A stretch of DNA of 64,000 nucleotides from Artemia franciscana. Taxonomy: Eukaryota; Arthropoda; Branchiopoda; Anostraca; Artemiidae. The notes below the pieces were generated by a model that did not search any database, was not told the origin of the DNA, and worked only from the letters and a program-made list of their open reading frames with translations. Position 1 is the stretch's first letter, and every line of letters begins with the position of its first letter. Position numbers and translations under genes: made by a program. Positions 1 to 11,664 of this stretch are shown here, piece by piece. The stretch covers positions 4,864,964 to 4,928,963 of the forward strand of contig NC_088873.1 in assembly GCF_032884065.1 (NCBI RefSeq), read 5' to 3'.

Positions 1-502
1 TATTTGTGATTTGGTAAAATTTATAATATTTAGTTTACCTATTGTTGCTAAAGGGAGGGATATATTAACAGGATAAGCTTGTTTTGGTTTTACTTGGTTG
101 TTTTACATTTGCTGTTTTTTTTTCATAGGCATGTATTTTGGGGGTGATACCTGACGCGGGGATGCCATGGGTATTCTGTGGTAGCCACAACACTGTGCTG
201 GGTAGAGAATTTAGAGTGGCGAAACCCTATATAGGCCAGTGTATTCTCCTGATGAGCCCTTATGTTGGGTGTTGCCTCTGAATTATTTGTCTATATTATT
301 TTTTCTATTGTTCGGTAAATGACGACTTATACTTATTGACGACATGACTGCCTGTCCATGGATTATTCTTTATGGTTGATTGTGTGTGGCTATTCTGTTT
401 GACCTATGTGATTGTATGGATGAGTAGGGTTAAGGCCTCATTCAAGTGCTGGTCTATATTAATCACTAATTTAGGAAAACAGTCTTCCTTTTCTCCTTCT
501 GT

Positions 503-505
<3 letters not shown>
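1..505. other. Unassigned sequence, no gene seen
   Basis: No convincing coding exon is visible. A GC-richer block at about 120-300 contains 'gcgaaac' and 'ctgatgag' in an order that does not fold into a hammerhead ribozyme. The block may be part of an old repeat. Confidence 0.4.

Positions 506-542
<37 letters not shown>
506..542. repeat. Poly-T tract followed by GT run
   Basis: About 37 consecutive T, then a short (GT)n. On the minus strand this reads as a poly-A tail, so it may mark the 3' end of a retrotransposed copy. No parent element is recognised. Confidence 0.85.
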
Positions 543-543
<1 letters not shown>

Positions 544-585
544 TGTGTGTTTGTGCTGTAGCATTGGTGATTTCTCTTTTCATGA

Positions 586-725
586 TATAATAATGTAATA
601 TATATAATAACAATATAATGTATGTAATATATGTAAATAATATATATAAATAATATAATTATAATAATAATAACAATATAATAATATATAATAATATAAT
701 ATATAATAATAATTAAATAAATCTA
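586..725. repeat. A/T-only low-complexity (TAATA-type) tract
   Basis: The tract is almost purely A and T, with iterated 'aataat' and 'atatat' words. Open frames across it are compositional artefacts. Confidence 0.85.
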
Positions 726-1029
726 TTTTTAAATAATCGCTTATGCTTTCCGTGACTGTGTTAATCAAACTGGTATAAAGGGATTTGCAAGTAGCATTAC
801 GCCTTAATTAGCTACCTAACTATGGAAAAGGTCAGTTGAATGACAAAAGAATGATTACTATCACTTATATTTATCTAATTCATGTTTTTCTACAATTGAC
901 CTTAAGAAGACTCAGTTCAGTTTTACTTTTGACTTTACTGTTAATTAGAGCTTGATTTTATTATAAAGTAAGCTTTTTTTCCCTTGCTTATTTAAGAAAG
1001 CTTTTTTCACAGAGGAATGTGCCTGTTTT

Positions 1030-3160
1030 CTCCAAAAAGCATCCAATACAAATTTTGAGATAGCCATACTGTTAAAAATAGCTCAAAGGTCAGATAACCA
1101 AAACTCTGTTGTCGAAACGACCCCCCGGAGCCCGGGGGTAGGCTTTGTTAGGAGGGCAACTTGTCCCCCCACGCCCTTTCTTCCCAAACCCATCTGATAC
1201 AAATTTTGAGATAGTATTTTTTTTTAAATATTTCAAAGGCCAGATGAGAAAACTACGGTGTCAACTCAACCCTCAGGGCCTAGGGGCAGGCGTTGCAAGT
1301 TATGCTTTGAGGGCATATATGGTTCTTATGGAAGGGATGCTAGTACAAACTTCGGAGAGGGTTCATTTGATTGGAAATGGAAAGTTCTAGTTCCATTTTT
1401 GAGAGCCAAAAGTTATCCGAGGGCAACTAGCCCCCTAGCCCCTTTTTACCCGAATACATCCGATAGAAATTTTGAGATAACCATTTTCGTTAAAATAGTT
1501 GAAACATTAGATAACAAAAACTTCGGGGTCCAACTAGCCCTCCTAGCCCTTTTATCCTCAAACACATCCGATACAAATTTTATGATATCCATTTTTTTTA
1601 AATAGTCTGAACATCAGATAAAAAAAAAACTCCGGGATTGACATAACCCCCCAGAACCCAGGGCAAGTGTTTTAAGTTATGCCCAAGAGGCTTATTAGGT
1701 TTTTATGTCAAGGGTGGTCGTGTAAGCTTTGAAGATGGCTCATTCGATTGGAAACTTAAAGGTTCTACTTTTAACTTTTATGAGTCAGAAGTTAACGGAG
1801 GGCATTTACCCCCTTCCTGACGCAAACACCCTCTTTTCCTCAAATGCATCAAATGGAAATTGTGAGATATCCAGTTTGTTTAAAATATTTCAACGGTAAG
1901 ATAACAACAACTTCATTGTCAGCATACCCCCCCCCCTAGAGCCAGAAGATGGGTTGTAACTTATGCCATTGGGGCATATATGGTTTTTATGGAAGAGTTG
2001 TTCGTATAACCTTTGAAGGGGACTCAAATAGTTGGAAATTGAATTTTTTAATTCACCTTTAAGAGTCAAAAGTGGTCCGATGGCAACTACTTCCCCCCTC
2101 CACCCTCCATTCCAACCTTCTTTCTCCCAAATGCGTCCAATCAAATTTTTATATTGCCATCTTATTCAAAAAGATAATATAACAAAAGCTCCAGGGATAA
2201 AAGAGCCCCCAGAATCTGGGGCCAAGTGTTGTAAAATTTGCCTTGGGGGCATATAAAGCTTTAAGGAAGGGATGGTCACATAAACTTCGGAGTGGGATTA
2301 TTTGATTTCAAATCAAAATTTCTGGTGTCTTTCTCAAGATTCAAAAGTGATCAGAGGGCAACTAGCCTACCCTCCCCAAGACCCTTCTCCCTAAATGCAT
2401 CCAATCAAAATTTTGAGATAGCTATTTTGCTTAAAATAGTTTAAAAATCAAGTAATAAAAATTTTGGGATAAAAAAATCCCCCCAAAGCCAAAAAGCAAG
2501 TGTTGTAATTTATCCCCCGAGGGCATATAAGGTTTTACATAAGGGGTTGTTGTATAAACTGCAGAGATGGCTCGTTTGATTGGAAATGGAAAGTTCTAGG
2601 TAGCCTTTTAAGAGCCATCAAAAGTGATTGGAGGGTATCTACCCCTCCCCACACACACACGCTTTTTTCCCCAAAACCAACCGATAGCACCCGGGACAAG
2701 AATTGTAACTTATGTAAGTTGCAAGTTCTTAAGAACTGATCAAAAAGTAACACGCCAGGTCCCCTTGTGCCTTTTTTCTTAAAACGAAGCTAATCAAAAT
2801 TTTGCAATAGTATTTTTTTTTAATAGTCCAAAATTCAAATTACTATGACTTAGGGGTTAAGAAATCTTCCTTAGCCCCCGGGGCAAGGATTTCAAATTAT
2901 CTAAGACATCCAATATTAGAATATACGGTTCTATGGAAGAGATAGTCTTATTAACTTTGGAAGGGGTTCATTAGATATGAAATTGAAACTTTGAGCTCTT
3001 TTTAAGAGTAAAAAGTGATCAATGGCCAACTAGCCAAAGTCCACTTTCCCAAAGGGCATGCGGTAAAAATTTGAAGATAGCCATTTTCTTCAAAGTAGTT
3101 CAAAAGCCAAATAACTATACTTCCAGGGTTAACCCCACCCGCAGCCCCAGGGATATGGCT
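1030..3160 (+). repeat. Degenerate tandem array of a ~278-bp module
   Basis: About eight diverged copies. Each has 'gagggcaactagccccc', a C-rich stretch, 'ccaaatgcatccgat', 'caaattttgagatagccatttt', a 'caaataacaa' word and then a 'ggggcatatatggtttttatgg' equivalent. Anchors at about 1798, 2079, 2354 and 2631 are spaced 275-281 bp. Others (about 1408, 2760, 3018) are partial or indel-shifted. The same module occurs once or twice inside dispersed repeats at 22.6-23.0, 31.5-31.9, 39.5-39.8, 41.1-41.3, 53.7-53.9 and 58.4-58.65 kb. Frames in the array are short and inconsistent, so it is not coding. Confidence 0.8.
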
Positions 3161-3169
3161 CTGAGTTAC

Positions 3170-3430
3170 AGAACTTAATTATTGTTACTTTGATACTTTG
3201 TTTACTTTGAAACTTGGATTTAGTGATTGGTTTATGGTTTTATGGTTTATTATATTATATTCTTCGATTTACGGTGCAAGGGCTGTACGGTGTGCGAGTT
3301 GTTTATAATTACTCTGATACTTTGTTAATTTGATACCTTGTTAAATTTGATCCTTTTTTTTCTTTCACACTTTGGTACTTCGATATTGTTACTTTGATAC
3401 TAGTTTCGATACTTTGATGAAAGTTTAATT
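3170..3430 (+). repeat. Short-period 'actttgatac'-rich region
   Basis: The words 'tttgatactttg' and 'gttactttgatac' recur irregularly. This looks like a decayed short-period tandem repeat. No coding potential is seen. Confidence 0.6.
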
Positions 3431-3544
3431 TTGAAAAAATTTCTTATTTTGAAATAAGGAGTTTTTTTACAAGCTTGAAACTTTTTGCAATTAAAAAACG
3501 AATCAAAATTAATAAAAAAAAACTTTCCAGAAGTTTTTTCCCCA

Positions 3545-3910
3545 ATTCTTTCCGAAATAATTAGGGTTATGTACTTCTAAAGAATGGTGTCTTCACTACA
3601 AACTAGAATATGGCTACTATCTGTTTCCCAAACGGTAAAAGTATCATTGTCTTACTAAAGTAACCAATTCTCTGACTTATAATCATCATTCTCTTACGTG
3701 AATTTTGTAAAATTAGTTTACCTTTTTATTATTAATATAATTGGGAGAACGGAATTCAAACACAAATAAGGATTGGGTAAGGATTGGTTGTTAGACAACG
3801 TCCATTTTAAGGGAGTAGGGGCTATATGCTTCTACTGAATGATGTCTTCACTACAAACCACAGTATGGCTACTGACCGTTGCTCTAACGGTAAAAGTATA
3901 AGCTCTAATA
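3545..3910. repeat. Two diverged copies of an old repeat
   Basis: A segment with 'gtcttcactacaaac', 'tatggctact' and 'acggtaaaagtat' occurs at about 3565-3660 and again at about 3825-3905. A weaker third copy is near 5025-5080. It forms the leading part of the repeat described at 3825-5250. Confidence 0.65.
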
Positions 3911-5250
3911 CGTATTTGGCGCTTTACTAAAAGAAATTATAATTCAAATATCTCCCTTTGTTCTTATCATAATATAGAAAATAAAATGAAAATTGAAGTG
4001 AAACCAGACCAGGATTTATCAATAGGCGGCTTCCACTATTCCCAAAGTTAAGGGATTTCCCATAAAATGTTGCAAAACCGGAACGACAAGAACGCTTGGG
4101 CCTAGTGGCGTCAAAGCTCAAAATTCGGCCTGGGCGAAACAAAATCTTAAGCTGGTGAACTTTCAGCAATTAATTTCATTTTATAATAGCATTTAGTTTA
4201 ATTTACTAGTTCTTACCAGAAAAATAATTCTTTTTTGGGAATAAAAAAAAATTAAATAGGGTATTTTGAAAACTTGAAACTTTGCCAATCAAAAACGAAC
4301 AGAAATTAATTTAAGAAAAAAAAACTTTCCGGAAACGAAGTTTTCTAAAGAAAAGTTAAGGCAATATAAAGCTTAAGAGCAGAAGAAATAGTAACCTACG
4401 ATAATTCTAACTCAAAACAGCCAAAAACTACTATTAAAGAATAAATGAAACCCAAAATGAACAGAACTTAAATAAATAATTATAGCAAAAAAAACATACA
4501 GCAGGTATTAATAAAAATGAATAAATAAATCTCAAAAGGAGTAAAATCTGAGTTGAATATGCAAAATCAGGCTTAAAAAACAAAAGTATTTTACTATACT
4601 GTTAAGGAATAAATGAAAACCAAAACGAACGGAAATTAAATACGCAATCGTAGCAGACAAACAAACAATAGTTACTAATATGAATGAGTACATAAATCTT
4701 AAAACGAGTGAAGCTTAAATTAAATATGGAAATGCAGCTTGAAACGAACAAAAATCTCTAGAAAGAAGATTTTGGGTTTTGCCTCCTTCTTTAACTGAAA
4801 AGTCTAAAACCTACTGCGTATTTGGCACTCTACTGAAAACGAATTATATTACAAATATTTTCTTTTGTGCTTATTACAACGTTGAAAATATATATAAAAA
4901 TTACAGTAAAATCAAATTTTGAACTGATGAGCTTTCGTCAATTAATATCATTATGTATCAAATATTTAGTTTAATTTTATTAGTCCTTTACAAGACTGTT
5001 TAAGGCAAATATAGCTTCACTACAAACGAGAGTTTGGAAACTGCCCCTTTCCCTAACTGTACAAGTCTAACTACGTCATTGGTGGTTCACTGAAAACGAA
5101 TTATATAACAAATATTTTCTTTCCCAGTTATTTCAGCATTGAAAATGATTATAAAATAACGGTAAAATAAAATCTTGAACTGATGATATTTCAATAATTA
5201 ATAGCATTACATACTAAACATTCAGTTTGATTTTATTTGTACTTGTTAGA
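3825..5250 (+). repeat. Old dispersed repeat, three diverged copies
   Basis: Copies lie at about 3825-4225, 4790-5000 and 5025-5250. Each runs from a 'gtatttggc..tctactgaaaacgaattat' region through 'aaatattttctttt..cttatt' to 'tgatga..tttc..caattaatatcatt' and 'atttagtttaattttatt'. Between the first two copies, 4425-4760 holds two tandem ~180-bp units sharing 'ataaatgaaaaccaaaacgaac' type words. No open frame is conserved between copies, so this is an ancient non-coding element. Confidence 0.6.
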
Positions 5251-5313
5251 TCGAAACACAAAGTATACCATTAAAACCACCTTGTCGGATAACCCAATCA
5301 AGGAAACTTACAG

Positions 5314-7658
5314 TCCCTTGTATTGAACAACAAAGAAAATCCATTGGCTTGAAACACACGGAAAGTAGCTGCAACCATGATATTCTACATCGAAAGCATC
5401 TTCTTTTTTGTTTCCGCTCCTCCGCAGCCAGCGGGGTGTCCCTTGTATTGAACAACAAAGAAAATCCATTGGCTTGAAACACACGGAAAGTAGCTGCAAC
5501 CATGATATTCTACATCGAAAGCATCTTCTTTTTTGTTTCCGCTCCTCCGCAGCCAGCGGGGTGTCCCTTGTATTGAACAACAAAGAAAATCCATTGGCTT
5601 GAAACACACGGAAAGTAGCTGCAACCACGATATTCTACATCGAAAACATCTTCTTTTTTGTTTCCGCTTCTCCGCAGCCAGCGGGGCGTCCCTTGTATTG
5701 AACAACAAAGAAAATCCATTGGCTTGAAACACACGGAAAGTAGCTGCAACCACGATATTCTACATCCAAAACATCTTCTTTTTTGTTTCCGCTTCTCCGC
5801 AGCCAGCGGGGTGTCCCTTGTATTGAACAACAAAGAAAATCCATTGGCTTGAAACACACGGAAAGTAGCTGCAACCACGATATTCTACATCGAAAGCATC
5901 TTCTTTTTTGTTTCCGCTTCTCCGCAGCCAGCGGGGTGTTCCTTGTATTGCACAACAAAGAAAATCCATTGGCTTGAAACACACGGAAAGTAGCTGCAAT
6001 CACGATATTATACATCAAAAGCATCTCCTTTTTTGTTTCCGCTTCTCTGCAGCCAGCGGGGCGTCCCTTGTATTGAACAACAAAGAAAATCCATTGGCTT
6101 GAAACACACGAAAAGTAGCTGCAACCACGATATTCTACATCGAAAGCATCTTCTTTTTTGTTTCCGCTTCTCCGCAGCCAGCGGGGTGTTCCTTGTATTG
6201 AACAACAAAGAAAATCCATTGGCTTGAAACACACGGAAAGTAGCTGCAACCACGATATTATACATCGAAAGCATCTTCTTTTTTGTTTCCGCTTCTCCGC
6301 AGCCAGCGGGGCGTCCCTTGTATTGAACAACAAAGAAAATCCATTGGCTTGAAACACACGGAAAGTAGCTGCAACCACGATATTCTACATCGAAAACATC
6401 TTCTTTTTTGTTTCCGCTTCTCCGCAGCCAGGGCGGCCCTTGTATTGAACAACAAAGAAAATCCATTGGCTTGAAACACACGGAAAGTAGCTGCAACCAT
6501 GATATTCTACATCGAAAGCATCTTCTTTTTTGTTTCCGCTTCTCCGCAGCCAGCGGGGTGTTCCTTGTATTGAACAACAAAGAAAATCCATTGGCTTGAA
6601 ACACACGGAAAGTAGCTGCAACCACGATATTATACATCGAAAGCATCTTCTTTTTTGTTTCCGCTTCTCCGCAGCCAGCGGGGCGTCCCTTGTATTGAAC
6701 AACAAAGTAAAATCCATTGGCTTGAAACACACGGAAAGTAGCTGCAACCACGATATTCTACATCGAAAGCATCTTCTTTTTTGTTTCCGCTTCTCCGCAG
6801 CCAGCGGGGTGTTCCTTGTATTGAACAACAAAGAAAATCCATTGGCTTGAAACACATGGAAAGTAGCTGCAATCACGATATTATACATCAAAAGTATCTT
6901 CTTTTTTGTTTCCGCTTCTCCGCAGCCAGCGGGGCGTCCCTTGTATTGAACAACAAAGAAAATCCATTGGCTTGAAACACACGAAAAGTAGCTGCAACCA
7001 CGATATTCTACATCGAAAGCATCTTCTTTTTTGTTTCCGCTTCTCCGCAGCCAGCGGGGTGTTCCTTGTATTGAACAACAAAGAAAATCCATTGGCTTGA
7101 AACACACGGAAAGTAGCTGCAACCACGATATTATACATCGAAAGCATCTTCTTTTTTGTTTCCGCTTCTCCGCAGCCAGCGGGGCGTCCCTTGTATTGAA
7201 CAACAAAGAAAATCCATTGGCTTGAAACACACGGAAAGTAGCTGCAACCACGATATTCTACATCGAAAACATCTTCTTTTTTGTTTCCACTTCTCCGCAG
7301 CCAGGGCGTCCCTTGTATTGAACAACAAAGAAAATCCATTGGCTTGAAACACACTGAAAGTAGCTGCAACCACGATATTCTACATCGAAAGCATCTTCTT
7401 TTTTGTTTCCGCTTCTCCGCAGCCAGCGGGTTGTTCCTTGTATTGAACAACAAAGAAAATCCATTGGCTTGAAACACATGGAAAGTAGCTGCAATCACGA
7501 TATTATACATCAAAAGTATCTTCTTTTTTGTTTCCGCTTCTCCGCAGCCAGCGGGGCGTCCCTTGTATTGAACAACAAGAAAATCCATTGGCTTGAAACA
7601 CACGGAAAGTAGCTGCAACCACGATATTCTACATCGAAAGCATCTTCTTTTTTGTTTC
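5314..7658 (+). repeat. 125-bp satellite array, ~18.8 units with a 7-mer higher-order repeat
   Basis: The word 'attggcttgaaacacac' recurs every 125 bp, about 19 times, with a few percent divergence between units. Diagnostic variants repeat at ~873 bp. 'gatattatac' lies at about 6006/6256/6629 and again at 6879/7128/7502. A 3-bp-shortened 'cagccaggg' lies near 6430 and 7302. This shows a higher-order unit of seven monomers duplicated in tandem. Because 125 is not a multiple of 3 and the monomer has few stops, overlapping frames of up to 288 codons run on both strands. They have no conserved start or domain and are best read as satellite artefacts. Confidence 0.95.
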
Positions 7659-7929
7659 TCCTGCTCCATAACTAGCCGGGCATTGAAACACCATGGAAAG
7701 CTGTTAAATGACTCATCTTGAAAGAAATTGCTACAACCAGTGCCTTTTGTAATTAAGAAAAATATTTTTAAAGATAATTACAATCAATGTTGCTGCTGTA
7801 GCAGCTACAAAGATTTATGGTTCTGAAATACCCAGGAATTGTATGTCAGTATGGACAGAACTTAACATAATTTGTATTGATAGTTCGATATATATAGCGG
7901 ATACCCTAATCTAATCCAGATTTCAAGAG

Positions 7930-9040
7930 GTTAAAAAAAAATCATGTCAAGAACGTTTTTTCGCATTATTTGCCTTCTTGGTCTCGTGACGAATTGAAAA
8001 CACCTGCAAACCGGTGTAAATTTGCTGAAATGATGGAGGAAATGTCTAAAGGGGACGAAAATCTGAAGGCGAAGTTACAGCGCCGATACGGTCACAATTG
8101 CAGTCATGAGTACCAAAATGATATAGTTACAATGATGGGATATGCTTCGCGCCAAGACATCGTTTCAGAAGTAAAATCAGCTAACTACTTTGCTATTTTT
8201 GTTGACGAAACATAAGATATTTTATAGAAAACAACAATTACCGATCCTACTCAGGTACATATCAATTCAAACGTAGTGGAGCGAGCAATTGACTGCAATC
8301 GCACGAACAAATTAGATGCCAAAGCTTATCCACATCGATTGGTGAAACTATACGTGTAGAAAAGCTTAGTATAGAAAGTTGTGTATTGCCTAGTGTTATG
8401 ACAGCGTATTAGTTATGATTGCTGTATTTAACAAAGTTCAAGCAAAGCTTAAGGAGAATGTGCCTCATGCAGTTTATGTGCACTGCCACGCCTACAGATT
8501 AAAGCTGGTTTTGACTAATTGCATGAGAGAGTTCAGATAACTTTTGGAATTTTTCTCTGTAGTGCAGAGACTTTACGTATTTGTATCATGCAGCATAGCA
8601 CTCGAAATTAACTAATTGTGGAATCTCAGTGTATTAGCGTTTAAAAAGTCTTGGATCTTAAGACAACCACCCAGACTTGCATGATTTACGCAGTCCATTC
8701 TATTTCTAAGATGAAGGCTAGATATGAATATATTGTTGCTGTGTTAAATGCAGTGTCTTATAGTTCCAATAGCGAAGGAGCGTGCGAAGCAAATGGACTA
8801 CTATATAAAATTAAATGTACCTCTTTTGTCTCAACTTGGTACCTAATGAAAAATGTTAGTAATTCTAAATTGTTTATCAGAGCAACTTCAATATGAAAGT
8901 TTGCTTATTTATGCGGCGCTTGCACTGATATCCGGGACATACAAGACTCTTCCAAACCTGAGAGATGATAACAAATGGAAAAACTTAAGAAAAAAACATA
9001 TCTATAGTCTTGACTTTACGCAATATTTTTATGTGCCGAG
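7930..9040 (+). pseudogene. hAT-superfamily transposase remnant (DUF4371/ZMYM-like)
   Basis: A decayed transposase of the hAT type whose proteins often carry a DUF4371 domain. Frame 7970-8212 contains 'GYASRQDIVSEVKSANYFAI' followed by 'VDET', matching the family's segment that ends in the first catalytic Asp region ('DET'). Around 8410-8540 a frame-shifted stretch reads VYVHCHAYRLKLVLTNC, matching the family's 'HC.AH.LNLVL' motif, with the second His replaced by Tyr. Frames at 8651-8896 and 8853-9042 continue the downstream helical region (GLLYKIK, ELQYESL-like). At least four stops or frameshifts break it, so it is inactive. Terminal inverted repeats were not identified. Family identity is fairly secure; the exact subfamily is not. 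Confidence 0.75.
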
Positions 9041-9049
9041 CTAGCTATT

Positions 9050-9210
9050 GAAGCACATTATTGGCTAGGGTGTTTTCATCGCCTTATCCATCTTTTTCTG
9101 TATGTAATATATTCGTTTCTCGTTTTTTCTTTTGCTGTTTTCTTTTGTATTTACTCCACTTAACCTCCGTTTTGTAAAGTGGGTGATAAATAAAGTATTA
9201 TTATTAATAT
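9050..9210 (+). mobile_element. 3' tail of a CR1/Jockey-like LINE
   Basis: The block ends 'gtaaagtgggtgataaataaag' followed by 'tattattattaat', a short 3' microsatellite typical of CR1/Jockey-like LINE ends. No reverse-transcriptase coding precedes it directly, so it would be a severely 5'-truncated copy landing in or next to the hAT relic. The call rests on the tail alone. Confidence 0.45.
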
Positions 9211-9762
9211 CCAAGAATCAAAATATCTACAATATGAAACCAGTGCTCGAAGCAAGAGAAGTCAAGCCATTTCTATTTGTTAGAAACCTTCTTTCAAGCT
9301 CAGTAACTGGAAAATGCCAGCCAGCGGAATGAAACTCCGATAAACTTCTGTGTTTCGAAGTAATAGACAATTTCGTGATTCTTTTCGGCATTAGGGCGTG
9401 TGAAGGATTATCCGTGATCAATGATTGAAAATGACAGAATCAGTGATATCATGATCAAAAAGATAATGAGGGAAAGGAACTGGATTTGGATATATCAGTC
9501 GACAATCTCTCCAAGCAGCGCAGTCACCACTACTTCCTGTTTAAGTAGGTTTGCTCAATATTATTCTGTTTTTTATCTTAATTAAAAAGAATTCAAAAAG
9601 ATCCTTGGCTCCCCCTATATTCTCATGAGTCGTCGCCACTGTCCCAAGCCTTAAATTATCAGAAAACTTGTCTTCATCAGGTCATTTGAGAAATGCTAAG
9701 CTAGTTAGTACAGCCAAGAGATTTATATATTTTTTTTGTTATGCATCCAAATTTGTTTCCAG

Positions 9763-9941
9763 ATTTCTTCTGTAAGATATGCCGGCTCCTTTGTAGACTG
9801 GAAAGCTAACTCCATGAACTTGTACGGAAAAGACTGGTACCAAGGAAGGGAGCAATTTCTAGTTGGAGACGCATACACGGTTCTTTTGGGAAATGTCAGA
9901 TCACTCATTGTTTCTGGAACAAGTCCGTGGATCGTGTTCGA
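9763..9941 (+). CDS. Beta/gamma-crystallin-like protein, penultimate coding exon
   Basis: An exon of 179 bp bounded by 'tttccag' (AG at 9761-9762) and the donor 'ga|gtaagt'. It leaves a split codon completed by the next exon. The encoded segment begins ISSVRYAG, contains MNLYGKDWYQGREQFLVGD and ends SLIVSGTSPWIVF. This is the pattern of a beta/gamma-crystallin Greek-key domain: a Y/W-rich first strand with '.Y.G....F..D', then a 'SL.V.G...W.V(Y/F)' second key. Such domains are compact beta-sandwiches, often calcium binding; the role here is unknown. The 5' part of the gene (start codon, possible signal peptide) was not found upstream, where a dead hAT and satellite DNA lie. Frame continuity across the intron supports a real gene. 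Confidence 0.75.
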
Positions 9942-10326
9942 GTAAGTTGGCTATTAAGTTGGCTGAGTTGAATCGTTTTATTTCTGTCAAAATGATTTGT
10001 TTTTAAGAAGTTTTAGTGAGCAATTTATAATCCTGTTATTAATTCAAATAGTGGACTATGAGGAAGAAATTGTTAAAAAAAAATGGTCAAATATATTTTT
10101 TTAATGTAGTTGGAAATAAACCGGGAATAAAGTAAAACAATTACAAAACACATTTTGAAAAAGTTACGGCGGTATGAAAACAATAAGTTGCTTGTTTATT
10201 CACTTCAAAAAAGAAGAGGTGAAAATTTAAAAAGTTTAATTTTAGTAAATGTTTTTTTTTGTTCACAGGACATTAAGAATATTGTAGAATTGTCCACTCT
10301 GTTAATACAGAATTATGTGTTTTTCT

Positions 10327-10412
<86 letters not shown>

Positions 10413-11516
10413 CTCTCTTTAACCTAATTTCCATTTCCATTCTCACTCTATCTTTCTGAATACATCTATCTGTCTTTTTTCCCTTTTCTGCTCCTCTGCT
10501 ATTAAATGCTTTTAATGGTTGCGTCATGACGAGGTCTGTTCAGGATAGAAATTCTGAAGTTAAACGAGTAGTCTATGTTTTTCCATGGTCAAATAACCAA
10601 AACAACGAATATATGTCTTAAGGGGTGTTCAAATGCAAGTTCAGCAACACTTGCGTGCCTAACCATGTGCGTCTAGCCATTCACTTGTTCAGACCTGGAA
10701 GTCAAGCTAGACATACATATTTGAATGCCCCTGTGAAGCGTAGATGGTAAATTTAGTGAAAAAAAAAATTTCTAATTAGTAAAATTTGCAGTTCTAGACA
10801 CAGCGTTCTATGCTCTATGCCTGGATGAATGTTATGTGGACTTGCTGCAACCAACTTGTTGAATGCTTGAGTTGATCAGAAACTACCTATAAATTAATAT
10901 ATGGATAGATATATTTAAAACATCGATGTATAATTCAAGAAGTTTTACGAATACCGTTTAAATATACTCCAATTACAACCATCCTTTGTGAAAACCGTAA
11001 GGACTTTAAATCTGGGCCAAAGACTTACTTTTGGCAAATTGGATGGCTTAAACTAAATCAGCAAGAGCTAAAACTTTGGGACTTCCAGCACTTCCAATTG
11101 TAGCCCTTGTTTCCACTCTTTATGTTTAGCTATTTAATTCCAATTCCAAGCTACGGAGTTAAAAACATGATCCAATTCTAAGTTTTCTGATAACATTTAT
11201 TTTCACAAAAATCCCGTTAAGGTTTTATATGTTCTATATGTTATATGTTTTATAGGTTCTATATGTTCGAAATTGTATAAGGTTTTAAAAGGTTTTTATG
11301 CTCCTTGTAAGATACCAAAGATATGAGGTTTAATGATTAGTTTTAAATATTCAGCTACTTCTTTTCCACAAAAAATTTCCATAGTAAAACTGTCAGAATC
11401 CATTATCTAAAATAGATTGTTTTAAATAAATCATTCAGTTTAGAAGAATTCTTCAGTGACAGTATCTGGCGTATATTGTTTTAATGCTAGTTGTTTTTAG
11501 CTGGTCTTTCTTTCAG
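9942..11516 (+). other. Intron of the beta/gamma-crystallin-like gene
   Basis: A phase-2 intron of 1,575 bp with GTAAGT donor and 'ttctttcag' acceptor. It contains a long (CT)n tract. A possible small inverted-end element lies at about 10622-10735, with 'aggggtgttcaaatg' against an imperfect reverse match ending 'tttgaatgcccct'. Nothing else is recognised in it. Confidence 0.7.
10329..10406. repeat. (CT)n microsatellite
   Basis: About 39 uninterrupted CT dinucleotides in the intron, followed by 'ttctttctctc'. The length is likely polymorphic. Confidence 0.97.
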
Positions 11517-11664
11517 TGAAGAAAGCTTTGCTGGCAACGGTGTGTGCATAAGACCATTCGCTCCCGAATTTGGTCAGCCTGGAATGTACCCAAACATAGA
11601 AGCGGCTATTAAATCAGCCAAGATATCAACCGAAGAGGAATGTCAATTATATCCCCAATTCTAA
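11517..11664 (+). CDS. Beta/gamma-crystallin-like protein, last coding exon
   Basis: Starts after 'ctttcag' at 11516. Its first base completes the codon split at 9941 (GA|T). The next residues, DEESFAGNGVCIRPF, complete the second Greek key ('..F.G.G.C..PF'). A C-terminal tail follows, with FGQPGMYPNIEAAIKSAK and a stop at 11662-11664. Two Cys are present in this exon (in GVCIR and EEC), which could form a disulfide. A canonical AATAAA was not seen just downstream. Together the two exons give about 108 residues, a full two-key domain, so the missing 5' part probably encodes a leader or a further domain. Confidence 0.75.

Noticed and set aside
180..275. Hammerhead ribozyme from 'gcgaaac' and 'ctgatgag'
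   Set aside because: The order would need a circularly permuted fold. No U-H cleavage site follows the candidate stem III and no GAAA follows CTGATGAG.
5246..7669. Long minus-strand frames (up to 288 codons) and matching plus-strand 64-codon frames as a repetitive protein gene
   Set aside because: They follow only from a 125-bp satellite monomer with few stops. All phases are open, starts are arbitrary and frames end at random indels.
10155..10527. 90- and 66-codon frames over the (CT)n tract
   Set aside because: Low-complexity Ser-Leu or Arg-Glu translation of a microsatellite inside an intron.
10622..10735. Small MITE in the crystallin intron
   Set aside because: The inverted ends (~14 bp) are imperfect, no target duplication is visible and no second copy was found. 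Kept only as a remark.
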